In this document: piece by piece, positions 7,962 to 17,912 of the stretch
Position numbering within the stretch: position 1 is the first letter of the stretch
How the letters are laid out: the number at the start of each line of letters is the position of its first letter
Origin: Ilumatobacteraceae bacterium
GTDB lineage: Bacteria > Actinomycetota > Acidimicrobiia > Acidimicrobiales > Ilumatobacteraceae
DNA length: 53,857 bases
Reading direction: 5' to 3'
Assembly: GCA_025463305.1 (NCBI GenBank)
Contig: JAOBWK010000068.1
Span: 1 to 53,857, forward strand
Position numbers and translations under genes: made by a program
Notes under the pieces: generated by a model
What the model was told of the DNA's origin: nothing
The model's input: the letters and a program-made list of their open reading frames with translations, nothing else
Databases searched by the model: none

Positions 7962-9461
7962 ATGGCGGGGCGGCAGCGGACGAGCGCATGGCAGCGGGGC
8001 ATCGCCGTCGTCGCCCTGGCGATGCTGGCGGCGTGCGGTTCGACCGGTGGTGTGCGCGTCGCGAAGTCGAACGCGACCGAGACGGTCACGACGGGCACGA
8101 GCGACACGACGGGCACGAGCGACACGACGGGCACGGGTGGGAGCGGCAACCTGCCGACGATGATGAACGTGCCGGGCACGAACGTGCCGCTCGTCGGTCC
8201 GTACCCGTTCGATGCGGACAAGCCCCCGCAACCGTTCGACGGCCTGATGGTGGCCACGGTGAAGGACCTCGAGCAGTTCTGGGCCACGGAGATGCCGAAG
8301 GTGTTCGACAAGCCGTACGTGCCCCTGGCCGGCGGCGTGTTCCCCGCCTACCCGGCCAAGACGGACTACCCGGCCAACGGCTGCTTCACGATGTACGCCG
8401 ACGTGCAGGACAACGGCTTCTACTGCCCCGACGGCGACTTCATCACGTGGGACGACCCGGGCTACGCGGCGAGCGGCTACGCCGATCACGGCTCCGGCGC
8501 GATCACCGGCTTGATGTCGCACGAGTGGGGCCACGCGATCCAGGAGCGCACCGGCGTGTTCGACATCGTGCCAGCGCTCTCGACCCCGGTCGTCGAGCTG
8601 CAGGCCGACTGCTACAGCGGGGCCTGGTTCGCGCACATCGCCCGTGGCGAGAGCGACCTGCTCACGTTCACCGACGCCGACATCCGCAGCGGTCTGCTCG
8701 ACACGGCGCTGTCGGCCGATCCCGTCGGCTCGTCGCCCACCGACGACGGTGCCCACGGTGCCGGGTTCGATCGCGTCGGCGCGTTCCAGGACGGCTTCAA
8801 CAAGGGCGTCGAGCAGTGCGCGACCTATCCGCAGCACAACCCGCCGATCACCGAGTTCGGCTTCGACGCCAGCTACACGGGCGACCAGGATCCCGGCAAC
8901 CTGCCGTACGCCGACGTGATCAAGGACATCCCCGACGACCTGAACACGTTCTGGTCGGCGACGCTGCCCGACACCTTCAAGCCGCTCACGGTGCAGCCGT
9001 TCACCGACACCGTGCCGACCTGCTCGGGCCTGTCGGCCGACGCGATCCAGCAGTCGCTCGCGATCTACTGCGGCGCGGACGACACCGTGCTCGTCAACGA
9101 CACCGCGGCGCGCACGGCGGTGCAGCGGATCGGCGACTTCTCGGCCGGGTACTTCCTCGCCGCGGCGTGGGCCGAGGCCGCGCAGACCGCGGTGAAGAGC
9201 ACGCTGTCGGGCGTGCAGCGGGTGCTCTACGACGACTGCTTCGTCGGCGTGTGGGCGAAGAGCCTGCCGACCAAGGACACCGGCGACGATCGACTGCAGC
9301 TGTCGCCGGGCGATCTCGACGAGGCGGTGGCCACCGCGATCCAGTTCGCCGACGACTCGGCCGATGTGAAGGTGCACGGCGACGCGTACCAGAAGGTCGA
9401 CGCGTTCCGTCACGGCGCGCTCGGCGGCATCTCCGGCTGCAACAGCTACTTCGGCGGCTGA
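7962..9461 (+). CDS. Neutral zinc metallopeptidase-like lipoprotein
   Basis: This 499-residue lipoprotein has a signal peptide ending in AMLAACG (Cys about 27) and a short Thr/Gly linker with the repeat GTSDTTGTSDTTG. The large extracytoplasmic domain contains the zinc-binding HEWGHAIQ motif near residue 187, followed by VELQADCYSGAW, the downstream conserved acidic segment of this family. The second half (from about residue 290) repeats the DLNTFWSATLPDTFKPL theme seen at the start of the first half (DLEQFWATEMPKVF), suggesting internal duplication in which only the first copy keeps HExxH. The architecture matches the partial gene at 1-999. ATG 7962 has TATCGT 7 nt upstream. Transcribed alone. 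Confidence 0.85.
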   Translation: MAGRQRTSAWQRGIAVVALAMLAACGSTGGVRVAKSNATETVTTGTSDTTGTSDTTGTGGSGNLPTMMNVPGTNVPLVGPYPFDADKPPQPFDGLMVATVKDLEQFWATEMPKVFDKPYVPLAGGVFPAYPAKTDYPANGCFTMYADVQDNGFYCPDGDFITWDDPGYAASGYADHGSGAITGLMSHEWGHAIQERTGVFDIVPALSTPVVELQADCYSGAWFAHIARGESDLLTFTDADIRSGLLDTALSADPVGSSPTDDGAHGAGFDRVGAFQDGFNKGVEQCATYPQHNPPITEFGFDASYTGDQDPGNLPYADVIKDIPDDLNTFWSATLPDTFKPLTVQPFTDTVPTCSGLSADAIQQSLAIYCGADDTVLVNDTAARTAVQRIGDFSAGYFLAAAWAEAAQTAVKSTLSGVQRVLYDDCFVGVWAKSLPTKDTGDDRLQLSPGDLDEAVATAIQFADDSADVKVHGDAYQKVDAFRHGALGGISGCNSYFGG

Positions 9462-9482
9462 ACCCGACCGACGGCGCGCCGG

Positions 9483-9938
9483 TCAACCGGCGAGCGGCTC
9501 GACGGACCAGATGACGGCCGGCGGGTGCACGCGTGCCGAGCGCGGGCCGCCGAAGTCGTCGGTGAGGCCGATGGTGGCGACGAGCCGGTGGCCGCCGTCC
9601 ATCGCCGTGCGGACGAGGTCGGCGTCGATGTCGCCGAACATCAGCTTGGCGCGGCGGAACATCGCGAAGCCGCCGTCGACACCGACGTCGCCCCATGTCA
9701 GGTAGAGGAACCGCTCGCCGCGCCGGCCGTGCACGGCGGGCCCGGCGACGTCGACTTCGCCGGCGTCGTCGATGCGCGTCCGCACATCGGCCCGCCAGGT
9801 CGCGCTCGCTGCGTCGCCGCGGACGAGCCCCTCTGGCGCGTCGCGGACCTGCAGGCCGACGTGCACGTTGTGGACCGGCACGCCGGCCACCCGGAACATC
9901 GTGCCCGACAGCGTGTGACCGCGGATCTCGATCTCCAC
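9483..9938 (-). CDS. DUF5990 family protein
   Basis: This 151-residue soluble protein opens MEIEIRGHTLSG, then NVHVGLQVR with RGDAASATWRADV, and ends with a GRRGERFLYLTWG ... MFRRAKLM segment. This order and wording match DUF5990, a small actinobacterial family of unknown function related to ligand-binding beta-rich domains. The start GTG 9938 lies one base beyond the stop of the upstream SRPBCC gene (9940), so the two are coupled. The pairing of an SRPBCC and a DUF5990 protein hints at a shared small-molecule role, but that is only contextual. Confidence 0.7.
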   Translation of the reverse strand: MEIEIRGHTLSGTMFRVAGVPVHNVHVGLQVRDAPEGLVRGDAASATWRADVRTRIDDAGEVDVAGPAVHGRRGERFLYLTWGDVGVDGGFAMFRRAKLMFGDIDADLVRTAMDGGHRLVATIGLTDDFGGPRSARVHPPAVIWSVEPLAG

Positions 9939-9939
9939 G

Positions 9940-10443
9940 TCACGCAGCCGAATGGCGGGTGCGGTGCTCGGCGATGTAGTGGTCCAGCGCGATGAAGCTG
10001 CGCTGGAACGTCGCCGCGCCCTGGCTCGCGATCAGCCGCCGCAGCGGCAGCGCCCACCAGTGCGGCTGGACGGCCATCCGGTACGAGATGTGCGTCCAGC
10101 CCGGCGTCGGCTCGTCGAACAGCGCTCGCTCCACCATCGAGACGGCGAAGCTCATCCGCATCTTCTCGGCGGTGAACGCCCACAGCCGTTCGGGCTGCCA
10201 GGCGATGAACCGCTCCTCGACGCGCAGACCGTTCACGTCGATGCGACGCGTCGAGCCCTCACCGTCGAACGGGTCGCTCGTCGCGGTGCACGCCTTGCAC
10301 CGCGTGAACCACTGGGTCCAGCTCTCGTTGTCGATGAAGGTGCTCCACACCTCGGCGGGAGTGGCATGGACGAGACCCTCGAAATCGAAGCGCCACGGGG
10401 CACGGTCGGCGAACACGAGATCCTGCGGCACGAGCACGCTCAT
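9940..10443 (-). CDS. SRPBCC family protein
   Basis: This 167-residue protein fits the START/Bet v1-like SRPBCC fold: FDFEGLVHATPAEVWSTFID with the early W(S/T)...D and W..WF segment (SWTQWFTRCK), a central RRIDVNGLRVEERFIAWQPE strand pair, and a long C-terminal helix (FQRSFIALDHYIAEH). This fold usually binds hydrophobic ligands. Polyketide-cyclase or lipid-binding roles are possible, but no specific ligand can be assigned. It lies 11 bp downstream of the Tat-secreted protein gene and one base from DUF5990, so the three likely form one operon. Confidence 0.75.
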   Translation of the reverse strand: MSVLVPQDLVFADRAPWRFDFEGLVHATPAEVWSTFIDNESWTQWFTRCKACTATSDPFDGEGSTRRIDVNGLRVEERFIAWQPERLWAFTAEKMRMSFAVSMVERALFDEPTPGWTHISYRMAVQPHWWALPLRRLIASQGAATFQRSFIALDHYIAEHRTRHSAA

Positions 10444-10454
10444 CGCAGACCCGC

Positions 10455-11411
10455 TCAGACGTAGTAGCCAGTGATGTCGATGATGAAGTCGGTGCTTCCG
10501 CCGCCGCCGGTCTGGACCGTGACGGTGCGGTTGCTGTCGAGCGTGACCACCCCGCCGTTGGCGACGACCTCACCGTTGGTGAACCAGTTCAGCGCTGACG
10601 CCTTCAGCGTGCCGCCCTTCGGGTAGATCGCCATGAACCCCTGGCCCGTGGCACCCGTCGCGGTCAGGTTGTACGTGATCGCGTACGCGTTGCCCGGGAC
10701 GACGTCGGCCGCACCACCGCTGAACGCCGTCGCGTTGGCGACGGAGACGTCTCGCGTCTGGTCGCTGAGGATCGGGCCGTGGTTCGCGCCGCTCTCCCGG
10801 GAGTCGTAGACACGCGTGGGCGAGATCGCGAAGAAGCCGGAGTTGACCGGGGTGTAGGTGAACGTCGCGCCGTGGAGCGTGGTCGCCGACGTCGTGCCCG
10901 TCACCCGGAGCTGGAAGATGCGAGGTGACTGAACCGCTGCGACGGCAGCCGGGATCGCGAGCGCGATCGTGCCCGTCGGCGCGGCCGTGGTCACCGACAC
11001 GGATGGCGTCGGGGTCAAGAAGGTGCCCGGGTTGTCCATGTCCTGGACGAACAGCTCGGCCTTGATGGTGTCGGGTCCCTTGCAGTACACCACCAGCGAG
11101 GTGAGCGTGTCGCCCTTGGTGAGCGGCAGGCGGCCCACGAGGGGCTGGGCAGCGACGTTCGAGTAGATCGAGGCGGAGAACGAGTCGAAGAACACGGAGG
11201 CGCTGCCGTAGACGCCGAAGTCGGTGATCCCGAGGTGCGACGTGGCCGGCGGCAGCGGGAGGGCGGTCTGCGGACGGTGGCCAGTCGCAGCAACGCGGCG
11301 AGAGGGAGCGGCGGCGTCGGCCGCCTGCGCACCGGCGAGCAGTGCACCTCCGGTCGCGGCGGCCGCACCGGCCGAACGGAGGAAGCGGCGGCGGTTGATC
11401 GATGAAGCCAT
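10455..11411 (-). CDS. Tat-exported surface protein, unknown function
   Basis: This 318-residue protein has a twin-arginine signal (RRRFLRS at about residues 7-13, then an Ala-rich h-region ending near AADAAA). The mature region is beta-rich. Its C-terminal half carries FFAISPTRVYDSRESG and ends DFIIDITGYYV, a module found repeatedly in actinobacterial cell-surface proteins. Here it occurs once. An AAGGA site 8 nt upstream supports ATG 11411. It is the first gene of the operon with SRPBCC and DUF5990 proteins. The function is not known; export as a folded protein is inferred from the Tat signal. Confidence 0.7.
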   Translation of the reverse strand: MASSINRRRFLRSAGAAAATGGALLAGAQAADAAAPSRRVAATGHRPQTALPLPPATSHLGITDFGVYGSASVFFDSFSASIYSNVAAQPLVGRLPLTKGDTLTSLVVYCKGPDTIKAELFVQDMDNPGTFLTPTPSVSVTTAAPTGTIALAIPAAVAAVQSPRIFQLRVTGTTSATTLHGATFTYTPVNSGFFAISPTRVYDSRESGANHGPILSDQTRDVSVANATAFSGGAADVVPGNAYAITYNLTATGATGQGFMAIYPKGGTLKASALNWFTNGEVVANGGVVTLDSNRTVTVQTGGGGSTDFIIDITGYYV

Positions 11412-11472
11412 GTCGTGAGTCCTTCTGCGTCGAGCTGCAGGCTGTGCGAGCAGCGGCGATTCTCCCACAGTC

Positions 11473-11910
11473 TCAGGCGCGCAGGATCAGCAGGAACTGG
11501 CCGGCCACGCGCTCGACCTCGGTGCTCACCGCGAGGCCGGGGCGCAGGCGCGACACCCGGTCGAGCAGCCAGGTGGCGGCGGCGTCGCCGTCGGCCTGGG
11601 TGGGGCAGCGGGCCATGACCTCACGCCCGCGCTTGCGCGCCAGGCGGTCGACGCTCGTCAGGATCGGCGCCGGGTCCACCACGAACAGCTCGTCGGACCA
11701 CGGCACGACGGCTGCGACCGCACCCTTGCGGGTGTTGCAGCCGCGGTGGGCGAGGCGTTCGGGCGGCGCCTTGCTGCGGTTCTTCTCGGCGGTGATGCTG
11801 TCGATGCTGGGGCCCCGGTCGTCGTTGACCGACATGTCGGGATCGACGGGCTGGTCGCAGATCCAGCACCGCCAGCCATCGCGCTCGCCGATCTCGTCCA
11901 GTCGGCTCAT
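11473..11910 (-). CDS. HNH endonuclease-like protein with altered active site
   Basis: This 145-residue protein begins MSRLDEIGERDGWRCWICDQ, giving the first CxxC zinc pair, and later LAHRGCNTRKG, which resembles the HNH N/H helix. In HNH nucleases the segment corresponding to GPSIDSITAEKNR normally reads as D-H-(I/V), with the catalytic His. Here the position is Ser, so the nuclease may be inactive or mis-assigned. The C-terminal 80 residues (WSDELFVVDPAPILTS, then ARKRGREVMARCPTQ) look like a small alpha/beta domain of unknown role. TAGGGT lies 8 nt upstream of ATG 11910. It diverges from the ABC transporter gene. Confidence 0.65.
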   Translation of the reverse strand: MSRLDEIGERDGWRCWICDQPVDPDMSVNDDRGPSIDSITAEKNRSKAPPERLAHRGCNTRKGAVAAVVPWSDELFVVDPAPILTSVDRLARKRGREVMARCPTQADGDAAATWLLDRVSRLRPGLAVSTEVERVAGQFLLILRA

Positions 11911-11918
11911 GGGGCCGC

Positions 11919-11924
11919 ACCCTA
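11919..11924 (-). promoter_or_regulatory. Leaderless-type -10 box of the HNH-like gene
   Basis: TAGGGT on the minus strand lies 8 nt upstream of ATG 11910. Confidence 0.5.
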
Positions 11925-11931
11925 CCGGTGA

Positions 11932-11943
11932 TGACAAATGTCA
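11932..11943. promoter_or_regulatory. Inverted repeat TGACA-AA-TGTCA, candidate operator
   Basis: A perfect 5-bp inverted repeat with a 2-bp spacer lies in the 92-bp gap between the HNH-like gene and the ABC-kinase-regulator operon. NarL/LuxR-type regulators, such as the one at 14892, bind short inverted repeats of this shape. Autoregulation of the operon is inference. Confidence 0.4.
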
Positions 11944-12002
11944 GGGCCGATTCGTCATCCGCGGCACTTCCCGTCAGCGCCGCAGGAGTGCACGCTGGAT
12001 GC

Positions 12003-12914
12003 ATGTCAACGCAACCCCCAGGAAACGCAGGCGGCATCCACCTCGAAGCCGTCACCAAGTCGTTCGGCACGGTGGCCGCGGTCGCCGGGATCGATCTCGT
12101 GATCGCACCCGGCGAGACCGTCGCCCTGCTCGGCCCGAACGGCGCCGGCAAGTCCACCACGCTCGACATGGTGCTCGGCCTGCTCGCACCCGACACCGGC
12201 CGGATCACGCTGTTCGGCGCATTGCCGAGCGACGCAGTCGCGGCGGGACATGTCGTGGCGATGCTCCAGACCGGCTCGCTGATCCAGAACCTCACCGTGC
12301 GCGAGCTGGTCGACATGGTGGCGTCGCTCTACCCGAAGCCGCTCGCGGTCGACGACGCGCTCGCGCTCGCCGGCCTCACCGAGCTGCAGGGTCGCTGGAC
12401 CCAGAAGCTGTCCGGCGGTGAGACCCAACGCGTGCGCTTCGCCTGCGCGTTGGTGGCCAACGCCGACCTCCTCGTCCTCGACGAGCCGACGGTTGCGCTC
12501 GACGTCGAGGCCCGGCGTGAGTTCTGGGCGGCGGTTCGCAACATCGCCGCCCACGGCGCGACCATCATCTTCGCGACGCACTACCTCGAGGAGGCCGAGG
12601 CCTTCGCCGATCGCATCGTGCTGATGGCGGGCGGCCACATCGTCGCCGACGGGTCGCCGACGGAGATCACGTCGATCGTCGGCACGCGGGTGATCCGGGC
12701 GACGCTTCCCGATGTCGATCTCGCCGATCTCGACCGTGTCGTCGGCGTGGTGTCCACGGAACGTCACGGCGACACCGTCGCGCTGACGTGCAACGACTCC
12801 GATGCAGCGTTGCGCTCGCTGCTCCGGACCTACGACTCGATGCGCAACATCGAGGTCCGCAGTGGCGGCCTCGAGCAGGCATTCCTCGAGCTCACCTCGG
12901 AGGCAGCACGATGA
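12003..12914 (+). CDS. ABC transporter ATP-binding protein (drug/antibiotic exporter type)
   Basis: This 303-residue ATPase has Walker A GPNGAGKST (about residue 47), signature LSGGETQRV (about 138), Walker B LLVLDEP and the switch His in ATHYLEEAEAF. The C-terminal extension (about 225-303) is typical of exporter ATPases of the CcmA/DrrA kind. It couples to the permease that starts within its stop codon (ATGA). ATG 12003 has no clear Shine-Dalgarno sequence; an in-frame GTG at 11988 is an alternative. With the permease, DesK-type kinase and LuxR-type regulator it forms a four-gene unit that probably senses and exports an envelope-active or lipid-like compound. Confidence 0.9.
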   Translation: MSTQPPGNAGGIHLEAVTKSFGTVAAVAGIDLVIAPGETVALLGPNGAGKSTTLDMVLGLLAPDTGRITLFGALPSDAVAAGHVVAMLQTGSLIQNLTVRELVDMVASLYPKPLAVDDALALAGLTELQGRWTQKLSGGETQRVRFACALVANADLLVLDEPTVALDVEARREFWAAVRNIAAHGATIIFATHYLEEAEAFADRIVLMAGGHIVADGSPTEITSIVGTRVIRATLPDVDLADLDRVVGVVSTERHGDTVALTCNDSDAALRSLLRTYDSMRNIEVRSGGLEQAFLELTSEAAR

Positions 12915-13741
12915 GCACCAACACGACGGGCAGCAGCACGTCGAGCACCACGGCGAACACCAGCACGGCGAACACCAACACGGCGAACAGCGGCACGATC
13001 CCGGGACGCGGGGCCCGCAACGGCACCTACCTGCGCTACGAGCTGCTGCGCACCGTCCGCAACCGGCGCTTCCTGATCTTCTCGCTCGTGATCCCGCTCG
13101 TCCTCCTGCTCGTGATCGCCGGGCCGAACCGCCACGCGACCCTCGGCGGGCTGCCGTTCGCGACGTACTACATGACCGGCATGGTCTCGTACGGCAGCAT
13201 GGCCGCGGTCATCGCCGGTGGTGCCCGCATCGCCGCCGAGCGCAGCGTCGGGTGGAACCGCCAGCTGCGCGTCACGCCGCTGCGACCCTCGATGTACCTC
13301 TCCGCCAAGGTCGTGACCGGCTACGCCCTGGCGATCATCAGCATCGTCCTCCTGTACATCGCCGGCATCTCGCTCGGTGTCCGCATGCCGGCAGGGCGCT
13401 GGATCGAGATGACCGCTCTGATCCTCGTCGGGCTGATCCCGTTCGCCGCGCTGGGCGTGGTGCTCGGCCACCTGCTCACGGTCGATTCGATGGGGCCGGC
13501 GATGGGCGGCCTCACGTCACTGTTCGCACTGCTCGGCGGTTCATGGGGTCCGATCGCCGAACACGGGATCATGCACAGCGTCTCGGAGTCGCTGCCCTCG
13601 TACTGGCTGGTCCAATCGGGCCACGTCGGTCTGGGGATGGATGCCTGGCCGGCCAAGGCCTGGATCGTCATCGCGATCTGGTCGATCGTGCTGGTGCGGC
13701 TCGCGGTGTGGGCGTACCAGCGTGACACGAGCAAGGTCTGA
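12911..13741 (+). CDS. ABC transporter permease (ABC-2 type)
   Basis: This 276-residue permease has a low-complexity Thr/Asn/Ser N-terminus (about 25 residues, TANTSTANTNTAN), then six hydrophobic segments in ABC-2 order, starting with FLIFSLVIPLVLLLVIAG (about 55-72). The re-entrant pattern and the IAAERSVGWNRQLRVTPL loop are typical of ABC-2 exporter permeases. It overlaps the ATPase gene by 4 bp and is followed 8 bp later by the kinase gene. It should form the membrane pore with two copies of the ATPase. The Thr/Asn repeat is unusual and is encoded by a short AACACC/AACACG-rich stretch. Confidence 0.88.
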   Translation: MSTNTTGSSTSSTTANTSTANTNTANSGTIPGRGARNGTYLRYELLRTVRNRRFLIFSLVIPLVLLLVIAGPNRHATLGGLPFATYYMTGMVSYGSMAAVIAGGARIAAERSVGWNRQLRVTPLRPSMYLSAKVVTGYALAIISIVLLYIAGISLGVRMPAGRWIEMTALILVGLIPFAALGVVLGHLLTVDSMGPAMGGLTSLFALLGGSWGPIAEHGIMHSVSESLPSYWLVQSGHVGLGMDAWPAKAWIVIAIWSIVLVRLAVWAYQRDTSKV

Positions 13742-13749
13742 GCGACAGG

Positions 13750-14895
13750 ATGAGCGACGTGCAGGTCTCGACGGTGGAAAGCCCGCTGTGGCGCAACGAG
13801 GAACGGGGCTGGAGGCGCCTCGTCTTTCCCGCTGTGTTCCTCGTGACGCTCGCCCAGACCGTCGGTGGGGTCCTCCAGCACTCCAGTGGTGCGGCAGTGG
13901 TCGTCGGCTGTGCCATCGTGCTCGCCTTCTGCGTGCTGTACGTGAGCGCGATCCTGTCGATCGGCGCCTCCGGACCGCGGCGCCCGTTCTGGATCTGCTT
14001 CGCCGGGCTGTGCGTGATGTTCGTGGCCGAGACGTTCTTCGCGCATCAGGATGCGTCGACGATGCTGATCTTCATCGGCACGCTCACGATCGCTGCGCTG
14101 TGGACCCGGGCCGTCCCGATCGTCGTCTGCCTCGTCGTGTTCGCCTTCGTACTGCCGGCGGCGATGCCGGAGTGGCACCACGGCGTCGACAGCGGTGCCG
14201 CAGCGTCGCTGGCCATCGTGATGGCGGCGATGTACGCGTTCTTCGGCCTGGTGCACGCCAACAACGAGCTGAGCGAGGCGAGAGCGGAGATCGCTTCGCT
14301 CGCCGCAGAGGGCGAGCGGCAGCGGATCGCCCGTGATCTGCACGACCTGCTCGGTCACTCGCTGACCACCATCACGGTCAAGGCCGGCCTCGCCCGCCGC
14401 CTGTTCGAGCAGGGCGACGCGGGCCGCGCCGGCAACGAGATCAGCGAGGTCGAGACGCTGTCGCGGCGGTCACTCGCCGATGTGCGCGCTGCGGTCGCCG
14501 GCTACCGCTCGACGACGCTCACCGGCGAGCTCGCCACCGGCCGCGAGCTGATGCGCACGCTCGGCATGCGCGCCGAGTTCCCGCCGTCGGCCGACGTCGT
14601 CGATCCCGAGCACCAGGAGCTGTTCGGCTGGGTGGTGCGGGAGGGGCTCACGAACGTGGTGCGCCATGCGCACGCGTCGTCGTGCGCCGTCACGGTGGGC
14701 AGCGATTGGATCGCGATCACCGACGACGGGGTCGGTGGCGAAGCACCTCGCGGTCGTTCCGGCGCGGGAGACACCGCTGGTACCGGGTTGCTCGGCCTGC
14801 GCGAGCGCGTCGCCGCAGCCGGAGGCACGCTGACGGCGGGGCGTTGCTCGCACGGTTGGCAGCTGCGGGTCGATGTCGGTGCGGGAGCTCGATGA
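13750..14895 (+). CDS. Sensor histidine kinase, DesK/NarL type
   Basis: This 381-residue kinase has about five or six N-terminal transmembrane helices (residues 25-165) and almost no extracytoplasmic domain, so it probably senses within the membrane like DesK. The H-box is ERQRIARDLHDLLGHSL (His about 198), typical of HisKA_3. The ATPase domain shows an N-box-like REGLTNVVRHAHAS and G-box residues DDGVGG and TGLLGLRERV. The gene overlaps the response regulator start by 4 bp. It probably responds to the state of the membrane or to the transported compound and phosphorylates the regulator at 14892. Confidence 0.9.
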   Translation: MSDVQVSTVESPLWRNEERGWRRLVFPAVFLVTLAQTVGGVLQHSSGAAVVVGCAIVLAFCVLYVSAILSIGASGPRRPFWICFAGLCVMFVAETFFAHQDASTMLIFIGTLTIAALWTRAVPIVVCLVVFAFVLPAAMPEWHHGVDSGAAASLAIVMAAMYAFFGLVHANNELSEARAEIASLAAEGERQRIARDLHDLLGHSLTTITVKAGLARRLFEQGDAGRAGNEISEVETLSRRSLADVRAAVAGYRSTTLTGELATGRELMRTLGMRAEFPPSADVVDPEHQELFGWVVREGLTNVVRHAHASSCAVTVGSDWIAITDDGVGGEAPRGRSGAGDTAGTGLLGLRERVAAAGGTLTAGRCSHGWQLRVDVGAGAR

Positions 14896-15497
14896 TCCGA
14901 CTGCTGATCGCCGACGACCAGGCCCTCGTGCGGTCGGCGCTCGTCGCGCTGCTCGATCTCGAAGCCGACTTCGAGGTCGTGGCCGACGTCGGTCGCGGCG
15001 ACGAGGTCGTCGCCGCCGCGCAGCGATCAGCTCCCGACATCGCGCTGCTCGACATCGAGATGCCCGGCCTCGACGGCCTCGCCGCGGCGGCCGCGCTCGC
15101 GATCGCGGTGCCGGTGTGCAAGGTGATGATCGTGACGACGTTCGGCCGGGCGGGCTACCTCCGCCGGGCGATGGAGGCGGGTGTGCTCGGGTTCGTGGTC
15201 AAGGACGCTCCGGCCGAGCAGCTCGCCGATGCGATCCGTCGAGTCGCGGTTGGCGAGCGCGTCGTCGATCCGCAGCTGGCCGCGGCAACCCTTGCCGGCG
15301 GGCCGTCGATGCTGACGGCGCGTGAGCGCGACGTGCTCGCCGCCGCACGCGACGGGGCGACCGTCGCCGACATCGCCCTTCGCCTGTTCCTGTCGGAGGG
15401 GACGGTGCGCAACTACCTCTCGTCGGCGATCGCCAAGACGGGCGCGCGCAACCGGATCGAGGCCTTGCGCATCGCCGACGAGCGTGGCTGGGTCTGA
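14892..15497 (+). CDS. LuxR/NarL-family response regulator
   Basis: This 201-residue regulator has a receiver domain with acidic pocket DDQ (about 8-9), phosphoacceptor Asp in LLDIEMPGLDG (about 54) and Lys in VVKDAP (about 103). The C-terminal HTH follows: LTARERDVLAAARDGATVAD, then LFLSEGTVRNYLSSAIAKTG, the LuxR/NarL recognition helix. It is the expected partner of the upstream DesK-type kinase. The inverted repeat at 11932-11943 upstream of the operon is a plausible target. No separate terminator is seen before pgl. Confidence 0.92.
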   Translation: MIRLLIADDQALVRSALVALLDLEADFEVVADVGRGDEVVAAAQRSAPDIALLDIEMPGLDGLAAAAALAIAVPVCKVMIVTTFGRAGYLRRAMEAGVLGFVVKDAPAEQLADAIRRVAVGERVVDPQLAAATLAGGPSMLTARERDVLAAARDGATVADIALRLFLSEGTVRNYLSSAIAKTGARNRIEALRIADERGWV

Positions 15498-15546
15498 CGC
15501 GAGAGGTCTGACGCGACGGGGTACGCGTCTGTGGCATGTTGACGAC

Positions 15547-16230
15547 GTGAAGATCGTCGTCGCCCCCACCCCCCAGGAAACCGCATCCGAGGCCGCCGCC
15601 TGGATGGCTCGCCGGATCCGCTCGGCGGTCCGGCTGCGCGGCGTGTGCCGCGTCGCCGTCAGCGGTGGCGGCACGCCGGCGTTGATGTTCGACGACCTCG
15701 CGACCATGGATCTGCCATGGGCCTCCGTGCACGTGTTCCAGGTCGACGAGCGGGTCGCGCCCGACGGCGATCCGGACCGCAACGCCGGCCAGCTCGCGGC
15801 GCACCTCACCGACCGGGTGCCGATCCGCAAGGCGAACGTGCACCTGATGCCCGTGACGGCGAAGTCACTGAGCCGCGCCGCCGCGACCTACGCGTCGAAG
15901 CTCGGCGACGCGCCCCTCGACATCGTGCACCTCGGCATCGGCGACGACGGCCACACCGCTTCGTGGCCGCCCGGGGATCCCGTGGTCGATGCGCCGGGCG
16001 AGGTCGCGATCTGCGGGCTGTTCAACGGCCGCATCCGGATGACGTTGCTGCCCCGCGTCGTCAACGGCGCTCGGGCGCGGATGTTGCTCGTCGTCGGGGC
16101 GGCCAAGGCCGATCCGCTGGCCGGCTGGATCGAGCGCGGCGAGTCCCTGCCGGTGGCCCACGTCAAGCGCACGGACACCACCCTGTTCCTCGACGGACCC
16201 GCAGCTTCGGCGCTGCCGGCCGGCCGATAG
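15547..16230 (+). CDS. pgl: 6-phosphogluconolactonase
   Basis: This 227-residue enzyme carries the family signatures: [17 protein letters not shown] (sugar-phosphate loop), [19 protein letters not shown] and [17 protein letters not shown], whose His-containing loop is the catalytic region. It hydrolyses 6-phosphogluconolactone to 6-phosphogluconate in the pentose phosphate pathway. The start GTG 15547 is preceded at 6 nt by CATGTT, a near match to the leaderless box. It lies 10 bp upstream of pgi, so both enzymes acting around glucose-6-phosphate are neighbours, although pgi has its own -10 box. Confidence 0.92.
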   Translation: MKIVVAPTPQETASEAAAWMARRIRSAVRLRGVCRVAVSGGGTPALMFDDLATMDLPWASVHVFQVDERVAPDGDPDRNAGQLAAHLTDRVPIRKANVHLMPVTAKSLSRAAATYASKLGDAPLDIVHLGIGDDGHTASWPPGDPVVDAPGEVAICGLFNGRIRMTLLPRVVNGARARMLLVVGAAKADPLAGWIERGESLPVAHVKRTDTTLFLDGPAASALPAGR

Positions 16231-16233
16231 GGT
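16228..16233 (+). promoter_or_regulatory. Leaderless-type -10 box of pgi
   Basis: TAGGGT overlaps the end of pgl and lies 7 nt upstream of GTG 16241, giving pgi a possible promoter of its own. Confidence 0.5.
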
Positions 16234-16240
16234 CGCCGAC

Positions 16241-17884
<1,644 letters not shown>

Positions 17885-17912
17885 CGCGACCGCGGATCCG
17901 CGTCCCGACGGT

